From Candidatus Hydrogenedentota bacterium (lineage in GTDB: Bacteria; Hydrogenedentota; Hydrogenedentia; Hydrogenedentales; JAEUWI01): a stretch of DNA of 17,604 bases. The notes below the pieces were generated by a model. It was not told the DNA's origin. It searched no databases and saw only the letters and a program-made list of their open reading frames with translations. This document shows positions 7,636 to 14,613 of this stretch, piece by piece. The DNA is taken from contig JAUIKJ010000009.1 of NCBI GenBank assembly GCA_030430835.1, forward strand, positions 1 through 17,604. The letters run 5' to 3'. Position 1 is the first letter of the stretch; every line of letters begins with the position of its first letter. The translations under genes were made by a program, and so were the position numbers.

Positions 7636-9770
7636 GCCGCCCCGCCGCCGCGTGCCTGCGCGAGCGCCTCGAGCGCGATGCGCGTCGCGCGCAGCCCGTG
7701 CGCCGCGGTCACGCTCAGTTTCGCTTCGCCGCGTACGGCGCGGATGAAGTTCTCCATCATGCCAAACTGGCCCTTGTCTTCGCGGCTGCCCTTCGCGCGC
7801 TTCCCGGGCCAGCCGGCAAAGGTCACGCCGCGGAAGTCGTCAATCACCGCGCCCCCCCCACCGCAGAAGAGCTCGATACGTTCCTTCCCCAGCGAGGGAT
7901 GACCCACGCTCGTGTAGACCACCGTGGCGAGGGAGCCGTCGGGAAAGCGCATGACGACGTTGAGGTTGTCTTCCGCCGGGGTTGCCGCGGAATCCGAATC
8001 CATCCGGTCCGCCCGAATCGACACGGGATCCGCGTCGAGGAACCAGCAGCAGAGATCGAAAAAGTGTACCGCCTCACCCACGATACGGCCGCCGCCTTCC
8101 TCGGGGTCGAGGGCCCAGTGGTTCGGCGGCAGCGCCCCGGCGTTGCAGCGGTAGAGAATCTGCTTCGGACCGGTGGCGACGGATAGCGCCTGCTTTGCGG
8201 CGATGCTGTGCGGGCTGAAGCGGCGGTTGAAGCCGACCGTGCAGAGCACGCCCGCGGCCTCGACCGCGGTCGCAATCTCTTCGCAGTCTTCCACGGTCAG
8301 GGCCAGCGGCTTCTCGACGAAGACATGCTTGCCCGCATTCGCCGCTTCGAGCGCGATCTCCTTGTGCAGGTTGTGCCGCGTCGCGACGACGACGGCGTCC
8401 ACCTGCGGATCCGCGAGAACTTCACGGTAGTCCGTGGTGCAATAGCGCGCGCCGAACTTCGAGGCGGCCTGCTTCGCCTTGCTGCCCGTGCGCGCGGCCA
8501 CGGCTTCGATGCGACAGCCGGGGATCTTTTGTAGACTCGGCAGGTGGTAGCCCGTGGCGAAGCCGCCCGCACCGATCACCGCCACGCCCGCGCCGTCCTT
8601 CGGCGCGTCGGCCTTGATCGCAAAGCGCCGCGAGGGCGGCGCCTCCACCGCATCGCCGTCGCCGTAGCTGATGAGCGCGGAGATCGCGTTCGACTCGCCG
8701 CTGAGAATCGCGCCATAGGCGGCCGCCGCGCGGTCGACCGCTTCCACCGCTGAGATCAGCGGCTTCACCTGCACCTTTCCCTCGGCGATCATGCGGAGAA
8801 ACTCGGCCATGTTGCGCCCTTCGGTCCAGCGCACATAGCCGATGGGATAGTCGAGGCCCTTCTCTTCGTAGTTGGCCTGGTAGCGGCCCGGGCCGTAGGA
8901 ACAGGAAAGCCGGAAGTCGAGCTCTTTCATGTAGAGCGCTTCGCGCTGAAGCTGGAGCCCCACCGCGCCGACAACCGCGATGCGGCCCTTTTGTCGGCAG
9001 ATGTCGAGTGCGCCGTTGGTCACTTCGCTGCCCTTGGACGCCGCGCATATCACCACCGCATCCGCACCGTAGCCGCCCGTCCATTCCGCCACGGTATCGG
9101 CGAGCGCATCCGGCGCGCAGACCGCCTCCGCGCCCAGCGAGGCCGCAAGCGCGCGCTTCGCTTCGACGGGGTCGCAACCGATCACGCGGCACCCCGCCGC
9201 GCGCGCGATCTGCGTGGCGAGCTGACCGAGCAGGCCGAGGCCGACGACGACGATCGTCTCGCCGAAGGTCGGCATCGCCTGGCGCACGCCCTGCATGGCA
9301 ATCGCGCCAAGGGTGACGAAGGCCGCCTCGTCGAAGTCGATGCCGTCCGGCATCGGCGTGACGAGCTGCTGCGGCACGGCGTTGTACTCCGCGTGCGAGG
9401 CATAGCCCACGCCCGCGCAGGCCACGCGGTCGCCCACGCGCAGGCCGTGCACCTCGGCACCCACCTCCACGATCACACCGGCCGTGCTGTAGCCCGGCGC
9501 CTGAAATTCAAAGAGCTTGTTGCGGATGACGTCGATCGTCCCCTTCACGCCGACGCTGGCCAGCTTGCGCTTGACCTTCTCGACGTTGAGGGGATCGCGG
9601 GCTTTCTTCAGCACATAGCCCGCGGTGCCACCGTCGGAGACGAAGCCCGATTCGGTGCCGGAACTGATGAGCGAGCGCCGCACGCGCACGAGCACCTGCC
9701 CCGCCGCAATCGACGGCGGCGGCACCTCTTCGATGGATACGTCGCCGCCCTTGACCAGCACCTGTTTCAT
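7632..9770 (-). CDS. Bi-domain oxidoreductase: zinc-type MDR dehydrogenase fused to Gfo/Idh/MocA
   Basis: A 712-residue two-enzyme protein. Residues 1 to about 370 are a medium-chain dehydrogenase/reductase: SLISSGTESG (33-42), APGYSTAGVIVEVG (91-104), the VGDRVA loop (112-117) and a cofactor motif GLGLLG (177-182). Residues about 392-712 are a Gfo/Idh/MocA dehydrogenase with a second Rossmann motif GAGGFA (400-405) and the diagnostic EKPLA (486-490), followed by GFNRRFSP (513-520). The catalytic zinc cysteines of classical alcohol dehydrogenases are not evident. This architecture recurs in polysaccharide loci, where it is thought to remodel a nucleotide-sugar or glycan intermediate by paired oxidation and reduction. 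No substrate has been established here. The ATG at 9770 is preferred over an in-frame TTG at 9785 because a GGAG lies 7 bases before the ATG, inside the longer version. A promoter-like site lies just upstream, and the GT4 gene is coupled at the 3' end. Confidence 0.92.
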   Translation of the reverse strand: MKQVLVKGGDVSIEEVPPPSIAAGQVLVRVRRSLISSGTESGFVSDGGTAGYVLKKARDPLNVEKVKRKLASVGVKGTIDVIRNKLFEFQAPGYSTAGVIVEVGAEVHGLRVGDRVACAGVGYASHAEYNAVPQQLVTPMPDGIDFDEAAFVTLGAIAMQGVRQAMPTFGETIVVVGLGLLGQLATQIARAAGCRVIGCDPVEAKRALAASLGAEAVCAPDALADTVAEWTGGYGADAVVICAASKGSEVTNGALDICRQKGRIAVVGAVGLQLQREALYMKELDFRLSCSYGPGRYQANYEEKGLDYPIGYVRWTEGRNMAEFLRMIAEGKVQVKPLISAVEAVDRAAAAYGAILSGESNAISALISYGDGDAVEAPPSRRFAIKADAPKDGAGVAVIGAGGFATGYHLPSLQKIPGCRIEAVAARTGSKAKQAASKFGARYCTTDYREVLADPQVDAVVVATRHNLHKEIALEAANAGKHVFVEKPLALTVEDCEEIATAVEAAGVLCTVGFNRRFSPHSIAAKQALSVATGPKQILYRCNAGALPPNHWALDPEEGGGRIVGEAVHFFDLCCWFLDADPVSIRADRMDSDSAATPAEDNLNVVMRFPDGSLATVVYTSVGHPSLGKERIELFCGGGGAVIDDFRGVTFAGWPGKRAKGSREDKGQFGMMENFIRAVRGEAKLSVTAAHGLRATRIALEALAQARGGGAA

Positions 9771-9803
9771 GTAGCTGCTCCGCAAATTTTCGTGGAAAAC
9801 GCC

Positions 9804-9832
9804 ATGATACCGGCGCTATTCGAATCGGGCAA
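9804..9832 (-). promoter_or_regulatory. Sigma-70-like promoter for the oxidoreductase-GT4 pair
   Basis: On the minus strand TTGCCC (9832-9827) and TATCAT (9809-9804) are separated by exactly 17 bases. They match the vegetative consensus at 4 of 6 and 5 of 6 positions. Transcription would begin near 9797, giving a leader of about 27 bases that contains the GGAG of the oxidoreductase gene. The box sits in the only sizeable gap (158 bp) between GH31 and the oxidoreductase, so the latter two genes may be transcribed separately from GH31. This is inferred from consensus only; the lineage's own promoter rules are unknown. Confidence 0.42.
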
Positions 9833-9928
9833 ACACGGCCCGCCTGGCAGGCCACACGGCGCACGACTGAACGACCCGAAACGCCGAAGACGCGTCCGCA
9901 TCCCCCGTATCCGACCCAATACCCGGGC

Positions 9929-11689
9929 TTACCAGCGCAGACGGCAGGCCGTCGCCCCGCTCTCCTTCGGAATCCGCACCACGGCCACACCGCGCGCGTC
10001 GTCCCACGTCCACACCTCGCCCGCCGCATGGCTGTCCCCGCCAAACTCCACCGCGTCCGGCGCGTTGTCGAGATGTACCACGAGGATGACACCCGTGTAG
10101 TTCCGGCCATGCTCAAAGGAGATTTCACAGTTGTCTTCGTTGCGTTTCTGCGCAATGCGCAGCGCCGCGCCACCATCCGGCGGATGCAGGTCCATACGCG
10201 ACGCGTCCGCCGCGGGCACGATCTTCAACGTCAGCCAGCCTTCCCAGTCGCGGTCGCCTATGCCGGTATATGCCCGCTTGATGTCCATCGGGATGATCGC
10301 ACCTTCACGGACGTAGACCGGAAACTCGTCCATCGGAAAATCGCCGGTGATCGTCGCCGGTCCGTCATAGACCTGGCGCGTATCGAAGAAGTAACGCCAG
10401 CGGCCTTCCGGCAGGGTGACGGCGCGCACGGTGGAATCTTCGTGAATCGGCGCGACCAGCAGGTCCGGCCCGAAGAGATAGTGGTAACTGCCCGCGGGCT
10501 GCGGCTGCATCAGCGTGGGTCCACCCCCGTGCTGCAAGACCATGTAGGAGTAGATGTACGGGATCAGTTCGGTGTGCAGCCACGCATACTCACGCACGAT
10601 CTCCAGTTCTTGCGGCGTGCGCTCGCTCATGCGCCGCTCCCCGTGGCCGCCGTTCAGGAAGAGCCCGCAGAAGGCGGAGAACTGCGCCCAGCGAATGTAC
10701 ACATTCGGCGGAATCTCGCCGCCGCTGTAACCGGCCACGTCAGACCCGACGATGCTGTAGCCCAGCTCCGCGCTGCGCAGGATGTCGCGCAGCGCCTCCT
10801 CGATGCCTTCGTCGTCTTCCGCCCAGGCATGATCCTGATCGCCCACCCAGTTCACCGGCGACGCATCCAGCGGCGCGAAGCCGTTCTTGTGCACATGCGG
10901 AATCTGATCATCCACAGAACGCGACAGCGTGATGAACTCCGGGTTCTGCGTCAACCCATGCTGATACTCGTCGCGGTAGTAGTGATCCATGTAGGCCCGC
11001 ATCGAGAGCGAACGTTCATGTGCATCCCCCCAAGGAACGGGAATCGGTCCTTTCATCGAGTGGAAATAGGTTCCGGTGCCATCCAGTTTCCAGCCGTCGA
11101 TGCCCCAGTCGAAGAGCGGCTGCTGCAGACCGCGCCACCATTGCATCGCCTCGGGGTTGGTGTAGTCGATAAAACCGCCCTTGCCCTTCCACCACCGGGT
11201 CTCTTCGCCGTTCAGTGCAAGATAGCCCTTCTCCTTCGCCTCCAGGAACCAATCGATGGAATCCTGAATCGCCGTGTCCTTGCTCTCGCTGTTGACGTTG
11301 TTCGTCATCCACAGCACAACCCGGTACCCCCGATCCTGCAGGCCCGTGAAGAATTCCTCCGGATTCGGGAAGCGCTCCTCGTCCACCTGAAAATCGTTGT
11401 AGCGGGTGGTCCACGGGCTGTCGATCAGGATGGTCCGGATCGGGAAATCATGCTTCTCGTAGTCCGCCAGCAACTCCAGGGTGAACTCCGCCGTGTTCAC
11501 GTCGTCTTCCCACACCCACGGCTCCAGCGCCCAGGCCGGCGTCAAGGGCACCGGCCCCGCCCAACGCTCCCCGTTCGATCCCCAGCCCCAGACCGGCCAG
11601 GCGATAAAGAGCACGAACAGCCCCAGAACAACCAGCGCCAGCGCGGCCATGCACCACGCGAAGATCTTCAAGCAACCCTTGGCAGACAT
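9929..11689 (-). CDS. Membrane-anchored glycoside hydrolase family 31
   Basis: A 586-residue retaining glycosidase of clan GH-D. GH31 enzymes include alpha-glucosidases, alpha-xylosidases and sulfoquinovosidases. The barrel shows PIRTILIDSPW (83-93), RVVLWMTNNV (123-132), DGWKLDGTG (198-206) with Asp203 the expected nucleophile, NWVGDQDHAW (280-289) with Asp284 the expected acid/base, and YSIVGSDVAGYSGG (311-324). GERRM (350-354), with the following helix, leads into the C-terminal beta domains. Residues 8-33 form one long hydrophobic segment without a clear signal-peptidase site, so the enzyme is probably anchored with its catalytic part outside the cytoplasm. The N-terminal beta-sandwich usual in GH31 is missing: the barrel begins near residue 57. 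The ATG at 11689 has AAGGGA 6-7 bases upstream. The frame is open a further 72 codons upstream, but those codons are translated repeat DNA and are not part of the gene. The substrate is unknown. Confidence 0.9.
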   Translation of the reverse strand: MSAKGCLKIFAWCMAALALVVLGLFVLFIAWPVWGWGSNGERWAGPVPLTPAWALEPWVWEDDVNTAEFTLELLADYEKHDFPIRTILIDSPWTTRYNDFQVDEERFPNPEEFFTGLQDRGYRVVLWMTNNVNSESKDTAIQDSIDWFLEAKEKGYLALNGEETRWWKGKGGFIDYTNPEAMQWWRGLQQPLFDWGIDGWKLDGTGTYFHSMKGPIPVPWGDAHERSLSMRAYMDHYYRDEYQHGLTQNPEFITLSRSVDDQIPHVHKNGFAPLDASPVNWVGDQDHAWAEDDEGIEEALRDILRSAELGYSIVGSDVAGYSGGEIPPNVYIRWAQFSAFCGLFLNGGHGERRMSERTPQELEIVREYAWLHTELIPYIYSYMVLQHGGGPTLMQPQPAGSYHYLFGPDLLVAPIHEDSTVRAVTLPEGRWRYFFDTRQVYDGPATITGDFPMDEFPVYVREGAIIPMDIKRAYTGIGDRDWEGWLTLKIVPAADASRMDLHPPDGGAALRIAQKRNEDNCEISFEHGRNYTGVILVVHLDNAPDAVEFGGDSHAAGEVWTWDDARGVAVVRIPKESGATACRLRW

Positions 11690-11779
11690 AGAAATTCCCT
11701 TGAAAAGTTTTGCGGAATGATAACAGGAAGTGCCCCGTCTTCGCCCCTCCGAAGCCCCACCAAGCGGGCACCGCCACCC

Positions 11780-11866
11780 TTCGACCCCAAGCGCCTGCCA
11801 CCGCCTTCGCCCCCAAGCGCCTGCGCCTGCCCCCGCCCTCGTCCCCAAGCGCCTGCCCCCCACCCT
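11780..11866 (+). repeat. Decayed tandem half-palindromes (CCCCAAGCGCCTGC core)
   Basis: The core CCCCAAGCGCCTGC recurs at about 11785, 11812 and 11844, each time preceded by TCG plus one base. A fourth, intact version (TCGTTCCCAAGCTCCTGC) forms the left arm of the palindrome starting at 11867. Spacing between cores is roughly 27, 32 and 27 bases. The copies carry only one arm of the palindrome and lack the GCTTGGGAACG partner. They therefore look like mutated half-copies of the neighbouring hairpin element. Confidence 0.6.
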
Positions 11867-11917
11867 CGTTCCCAAGCTCCTGCTTGGGAACGGGATTGTC
11901 CGCAAAGCTCTGCTTTG
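11867..11917 (+). repeat. Two-hairpin palindromic element, copy 1
   Basis: The 51-base unit has two parts. Hairpin A (11867-11892) has an 11-bp perfect stem CGTTCCCAAGC/GCTTGGGAACG around a TCCT loop. After a 10-base spacer comes hairpin B (11903-11917), CAAAGC/GCTTTG around TCT. The unit aligns base for base in length with copies 2 and 3. It resembles REP-type elements (repetitive extragenic palindromes), which are usually moved by a TnpA-REP (RAYT, IS200/IS605-like) enzyme; none is seen here. No U-tract follows, so it is not a canonical intrinsic terminator. Confidence 0.8.
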
Positions 11918-11928
11918 TCAATCCGACA

Positions 11929-11979
11929 CGAAGCGGAGCTTCGTCGGCAAGTGCGTTCCCAAGCGGGAGCTTGGGAACG
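11929..11979 (-). repeat. Two-hairpin palindromic element, copy 2 (inverted)
   Basis: This is the same 51-base unit on the opposite strand, 11 bases from copy 1, so the pair reads A-B-B'-A' like the paired REPs of a BIME. Hairpin A (11954-11979) has the same 11-bp stem with GGGA as loop on the plus strand. Hairpin B (11928-11944 with its flanking pair) has a 7-bp ACGAAGC/GCTTCGT stem. Stem changes between copies are compensated: AAAGC pairs with GCTTT in copy 1, and GAAGC with GCTTC here. This suggests that pairing is conserved. Confidence 0.8.
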
Positions 11980-11997
11980 AGCCGGGTACTAACCGGA

Positions 11998-12036
11998 GAC
12001 ATGGGTTACACATCAATCCGAGGACATGGGTTACAC
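11998..12036 (+). repeat. Direct repeat pair GACATGGGTTACAC
   Basis: GACATGGGTTACAC occurs at 11998-12011 and again at 12023-12036, 25 bases apart. The whole block is bracketed by AACCGG at 11991-11996 and 12038-12043. The spacing of about two and a half helix turns fits either a pair of protein-binding sites or the double subterminal sites of an insertion-sequence end. No transposase reading frame is present nearby. Confidence 0.65.
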
Positions 12037-12080
12037 CAACCGGGAGGAAGGCATCACCACGCCTTAAATAAATACCCGGC

Positions 12081-13175
12081 CTACTCCGCCGCCCCCGCCT
12101 CCACCAGCGCCAGCCCAATCTCATTGTTCAAATAAAACCCCTCGCGCGTCGGCAGAAAGGTATCCAGATCCTCCGTGACCAACCCCCGCGCAATCATCGC
12201 GTCCAGCGCCGGACCGAAGTCCTCCCGCACGTCGTGGCCGAAGCGCGCGGCATACTCCGCACGCGGCAAGCCCGTGCGCAGACGCATGTACTGGATCACC
12301 GTCTCGATGCGGACTTCCGCGTCGCTCAGGGTCAATGCTTCACATTTCGTCCCCGGCGCGCGGAGGTAGGCATCGGTGTTCGTCTCGTTGCGCGCGCGCA
12401 CACCGCCGAGGTAGGAATAGGCGCCCGTGCCGAAGCCCGCGTACTCGCCGTTCCGCCAGTAGATGAGATTGTGCTTTGACTCCCGGCCCGGCTTCGCGAA
12501 GTTGGAGATCTCATAGTGGTGATAATTGCCAAGCGCGCCTTCCAGCGAACGGTACATCGCGAGTGACACCTCATCGTCCACCGCCTCCCCCGCGCGTCTC
12601 TCGAAGGGTGTGCCTTCCTCGTAGGTCAGGCCATAGGCCGCGACGTGTGGCGGGTCCATCGCCACCGCACCGGACAGCGTCGCCTCCCACGCATCCACCG
12701 GCGGCGCGCCGAAGATGAGGTCAAAGCTCCAGTTATCGAAGGTCTCCGCCACCACGGCACACGCCCGCCGCGCGGAGGCCGCATCGTGTCTGCGCCCCAA
12801 ATAGCGCAGCACCCGGTCGTCCAGACTTTGCACCCCAAGGCTCACGCGGTTTACCCCCGCCGCGCGCCACGCACGCGCGAGGTCTACCGTCACGTCGTCC
12901 GGGTTCGCCTCCAGCGTGATCTCCGGCGCATCCAGCGTGAAGCGCTCGCGCAGCGTATCCAGCACCCGCGCCAACTGCGCCGCGGACAACTGCGACGGCG
13001 TACCCCCGCCAAAGAAAATACTCCCCGCGACATCGGGTCCGTCGAATTCCGCAATCTCCGCACAAAGCGCGTTCACAAAAGCATCCGGCGCGCCGTCCCG
13101 CGTCCGCACCTTCACAAAGTCGCAATACGGACAAAGCGTCTTGCAATAGGGAATGTGAATGTAAATACCGATCAA
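12081..13175 (-). CDS. hemW: HemW-type radical SAM protein (heme chaperone)
   Basis: A 364-residue radical SAM enzyme of the HemN/HemW group. The cluster motif near the N-terminus is CKTLCPYCDF (11-20), i.e. CxxxCxxC with the YCDF ending that marks HemW; true coproporphyrinogen dehydrogenases (HemN) have a further Cys. FFGGGTPS (55-62), a SAM-binding stretch, ITLEANPDD (86-94) and RVSLGVQS (110-117) follow. HNLIYWRNGEYAGFGTGAYSY (235-255) and a C-terminal winged-helix-like region complete the family pattern. HemW binds heme and hands it to respiratory proteins; older annotation calls it oxygen-independent coproporphyrinogen III oxidase. The start must be the TTG at 13175: an in-frame TAG lies only six bases upstream, and the SAM motif begins eleven codons in. 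The best ribosome-site candidate is GAGGA about 9 bases upstream, made partly from the edge of repeat copy 3. Confidence 0.93.
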   Translation of the reverse strand: MIGIYIHIPYCKTLCPYCDFVKVRTRDGAPDAFVNALCAEIAEFDGPDVAGSIFFGGGTPSQLSAAQLARVLDTLRERFTLDAPEITLEANPDDVTVDLARAWRAAGVNRVSLGVQSLDDRVLRYLGRRHDAASARRACAVVAETFDNWSFDLIFGAPPVDAWEATLSGAVAMDPPHVAAYGLTYEEGTPFERRAGEAVDDEVSLAMYRSLEGALGNYHHYEISNFAKPGRESKHNLIYWRNGEYAGFGTGAYSYLGGVRARNETNTDAYLRAPGTKCEALTLSDAEVRIETVIQYMRLRTGLPRAEYAARFGHDVREDFGPALDAMIARGLVTEDLDTFLPTREGFYLNNEIGLALVEAGAAE

Positions 13176-13188
13176 CGACTAGCATCCT

Positions 13189-13239
13189 CGTTCCCAAGCT
13201 CCCGCTTGGGAACGCACGTGCCCGCGAAGCTCCGCTTCG
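13189..13239 (+). repeat. Two-hairpin palindromic element, copy 3
   Basis: The third copy lies in the 91-bp gap between glmM and hemW. Hairpin A (13189-13214) is CGTTCCCAAGC, CTCC-type loop TCCC, GCTTGGGAACG. Hairpin B extends to 13223-13241 with an 8-bp CGCGAAGC/GCTTCGCG stem and a TCC loop. Length and spacing are identical to copies 1 and 2, while the spacer CACGTGCCCG differs. On the transcribed minus strand it lies between the glmM stop and the hemW start, so it would be in the intercistronic mRNA and could act as a processing or RNA-stability element. Confidence 0.8.
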
Positions 13240-13266
13240 CGAGCCTCGGGAAAAACTGGGTGTCCC

Positions 13267-14610
13267 CTACAGCGCCCCCACCTTCGCCGCCAGTTCTTGC
13301 ACCAGCGTCTCCGCCGCGCGAAGTTCATCATGCTGCACCATCACGCGCACGATCGGTTCCGTACCCGAAGGGCGAATCACCACCCGGCCCGAGCCGTTCA
13401 TGGCCGCCTCGGCTTCCGTCACGATCGCGTCGAGCGCGTCCTGCGCGGGCTTCTTCTTACCGTTTAGCGGCACCTTCGCGTGGCTCTCCGGCATCTCGCG
13501 GTAGACCCCGGCCAGCACCGACAGCGGCTGGTCCTTGCGCACCATGATCGCCAGCACCTGCAGGGCCGCGATAATGGCGTCGCCCGTGGTGTTGTGTTCC
13601 AGCAGAATGAGATGCCCCGACGACTCGCCGCCGATGACAAGGTCATGCTCGCGCATTGCCTCGACTACATAGCGGTCGCCCACCTTCGTGCGAACGACCT
13701 TGCCGCCGAGGCCGGATATCGCCTTTTCCAATCCGCCGTTCGCCATGATCGTCGTGGCCATGGTGTGGTTGGTCAGCGCGCCGCGCTCCAGGTAATCCAC
13801 CCCCAGCACGGACAACAGCGCATTGCCGTCCAGCAAACGTCCATGTTCATCCGCCATCACCACGCGGTCACCGTCGCCATCGAAGGCGATACCGACATCC
13901 GCGCGTTCGCGGATTACCGTCGCGCGCATTTCCTCGGGGTTCACCGAGCCAACCCCGTTGTTGATGTTCCGGCCGTTCGGCGTACAGCCGATGCAGATCA
14001 CCTCCGCCCCAAGTTCGGAGAGGGTGTAGGGGCCGGCCTTGTAGGTCGCACCGTTGGAACAATCCAGCACCACGCGCAGCCCGTCCAGCCGCATCCCCTT
14101 GGGGAAGGAGGCCTTGACGAATTCCACATAGCGTCCCACCGCGTCGTCGATACGGCGCGCTGTGCCGATGCGCTCGCCCGTCGGGCGGAGCCGATCCACT
14201 TCGCCCGTGCGGATGAGCCGCTCAATCTCGTCTTCCGTCTCGTCGGGAATCTTGTAGCCGTCCCGGCCGAAGAGCTTGATCCCGTTGTCTTCATAGGAAT
14301 TGTGCGAGGCGGAGATCATAATCGCACCGTCGCAGCGCAGGCTCCGCATGATGTACGACACGCCCGGCGTGGGGAGGGGGCCGGTCAGCAATACCTTCAC
14401 GCCGACCGAGCACAGCCCCGCCGTCAGCGCATTCTCCAGCATATAGCAGGATCGGCGCGTGTCCTTTCCGATGAGGATCGTGTGCGGCCGGTCTTCCTGC
14501 TGGAAGAGCGATCCCGCCGCACGGCCCACCTTCAGCGCCATTTCCGCCGTCATCGGCTCCACGTTCGCCAGGCCGCGAATACCATCGGTTCCGAAAAGTC
14601 TATCCGGCAT
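13267..14610 (-). CDS. glmM: Phosphoglucosamine mutase
   Basis: A 447-residue alpha-D-phosphohexomutase that converts glucosamine-6-phosphate to glucosamine-1-phosphate for UDP-GlcNAc, peptidoglycan and LPS. The start reads LFGTDGIRG (5-13). The phosphoserine loop is ISASHNSYEDNGIKLFG (99-115), with Ser102 the residue that must be phosphorylated. The metal loop is DGDGDR (244-249). The sugar-binding loop is GGESSGH (327-333), where the family more often has GGE(Q/N)SGH. The phosphate-binding loop is RPSGTEP (413-419). All four domains are present at normal length. The ATG at 14610 lies 3 bases after the folP stop, and a GGGAG inside the end of folP serves as ribosome site. folP-glmM is a well-known operon order in many bacteria. 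Confidence 0.97.
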   Translation of the reverse strand: MPDRLFGTDGIRGLANVEPMTAEMALKVGRAAGSLFQQEDRPHTILIGKDTRRSCYMLENALTAGLCSVGVKVLLTGPLPTPGVSYIMRSLRCDGAIMISASHNSYEDNGIKLFGRDGYKIPDETEDEIERLIRTGEVDRLRPTGERIGTARRIDDAVGRYVEFVKASFPKGMRLDGLRVVLDCSNGATYKAGPYTLSELGAEVICIGCTPNGRNINNGVGSVNPEEMRATVIRERADVGIAFDGDGDRVVMADEHGRLLDGNALLSVLGVDYLERGALTNHTMATTIMANGGLEKAISGLGGKVVRTKVGDRYVVEAMREHDLVIGGESSGHLILLEHNTTGDAIIAALQVLAIMVRKDQPLSVLAGVYREMPESHAKVPLNGKKKPAQDALDAIVTEAEAAMNGSGRVVIRPSGTEPIVRVMVQHDELRAAETLVQELAAKVGAL

Positions 14611-14613
14611 AGG

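Larger units (their letters stand above)
11690..12080. other. 391-bp gene-free region filled with small repeats
   Basis: The gap between hemW and the GH31 gene holds no credible gene. From left to right it contains the GH31 leader with a TATCAT box on the minus strand (11717-11722, no good -35 partner), a degenerate tandem of half-palindromes (about 11780-11866), two copies of a 51-bp two-hairpin element in opposite orientation (11867-11917 and 11929-11979), and a pair of 14-bp direct repeats (11998-12011 and 12023-12036). The remaining bases before the hemW stop (12037-12080) show nothing recognisable. Frames open through the repeats give Arg/Gly/Leu-rich peptides that are by-products of the repeat DNA. 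Confidence 0.8.

Noticed and set aside
8991..10100. A long plus-strand frame opposite the oxidoreductase
   Set aside because: It is antisense to a clear MDR-Gfo/Idh/MocA gene, with arbitrary composition and no domain or ribosome site.
11717..11722. TATCAT box ahead of the GH31 gene as a full promoter
   Set aside because: It is a good -10-like hexamer 28 bases before the ATG, but no acceptable -35 hexamer lies 16-18 bases further up.
11690..11905. A 72-codon N-terminal extension of the GH31 protein upstream of the ATG at 11689
   Set aside because: The extra codons are translated palindromic repeat DNA (LGTR/GAGAG-type peptide) and the ATG at 11689 has its own AAGGGA site and begins a proper membrane anchor.
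11867..11979. The paired hairpins as intrinsic terminators of hemW
   Set aside because: The stems are strong but no T-run follows on either strand; the same unit recurs elsewhere as a mobile-type repeat.
10028..11992. A 654-codon plus-strand open frame
   Set aside because: It lies antisense to the GH31 gene, has no recognisable motif, is rich in Arg/Val/His as expected for a GC-rich shadow frame, and runs into the repeats.
11867..13239. CRISPR-like array
   Set aside because: The repeats are palindromic, differently oriented, irregularly spaced and span a gene; no uniform spacers and no cas genes.
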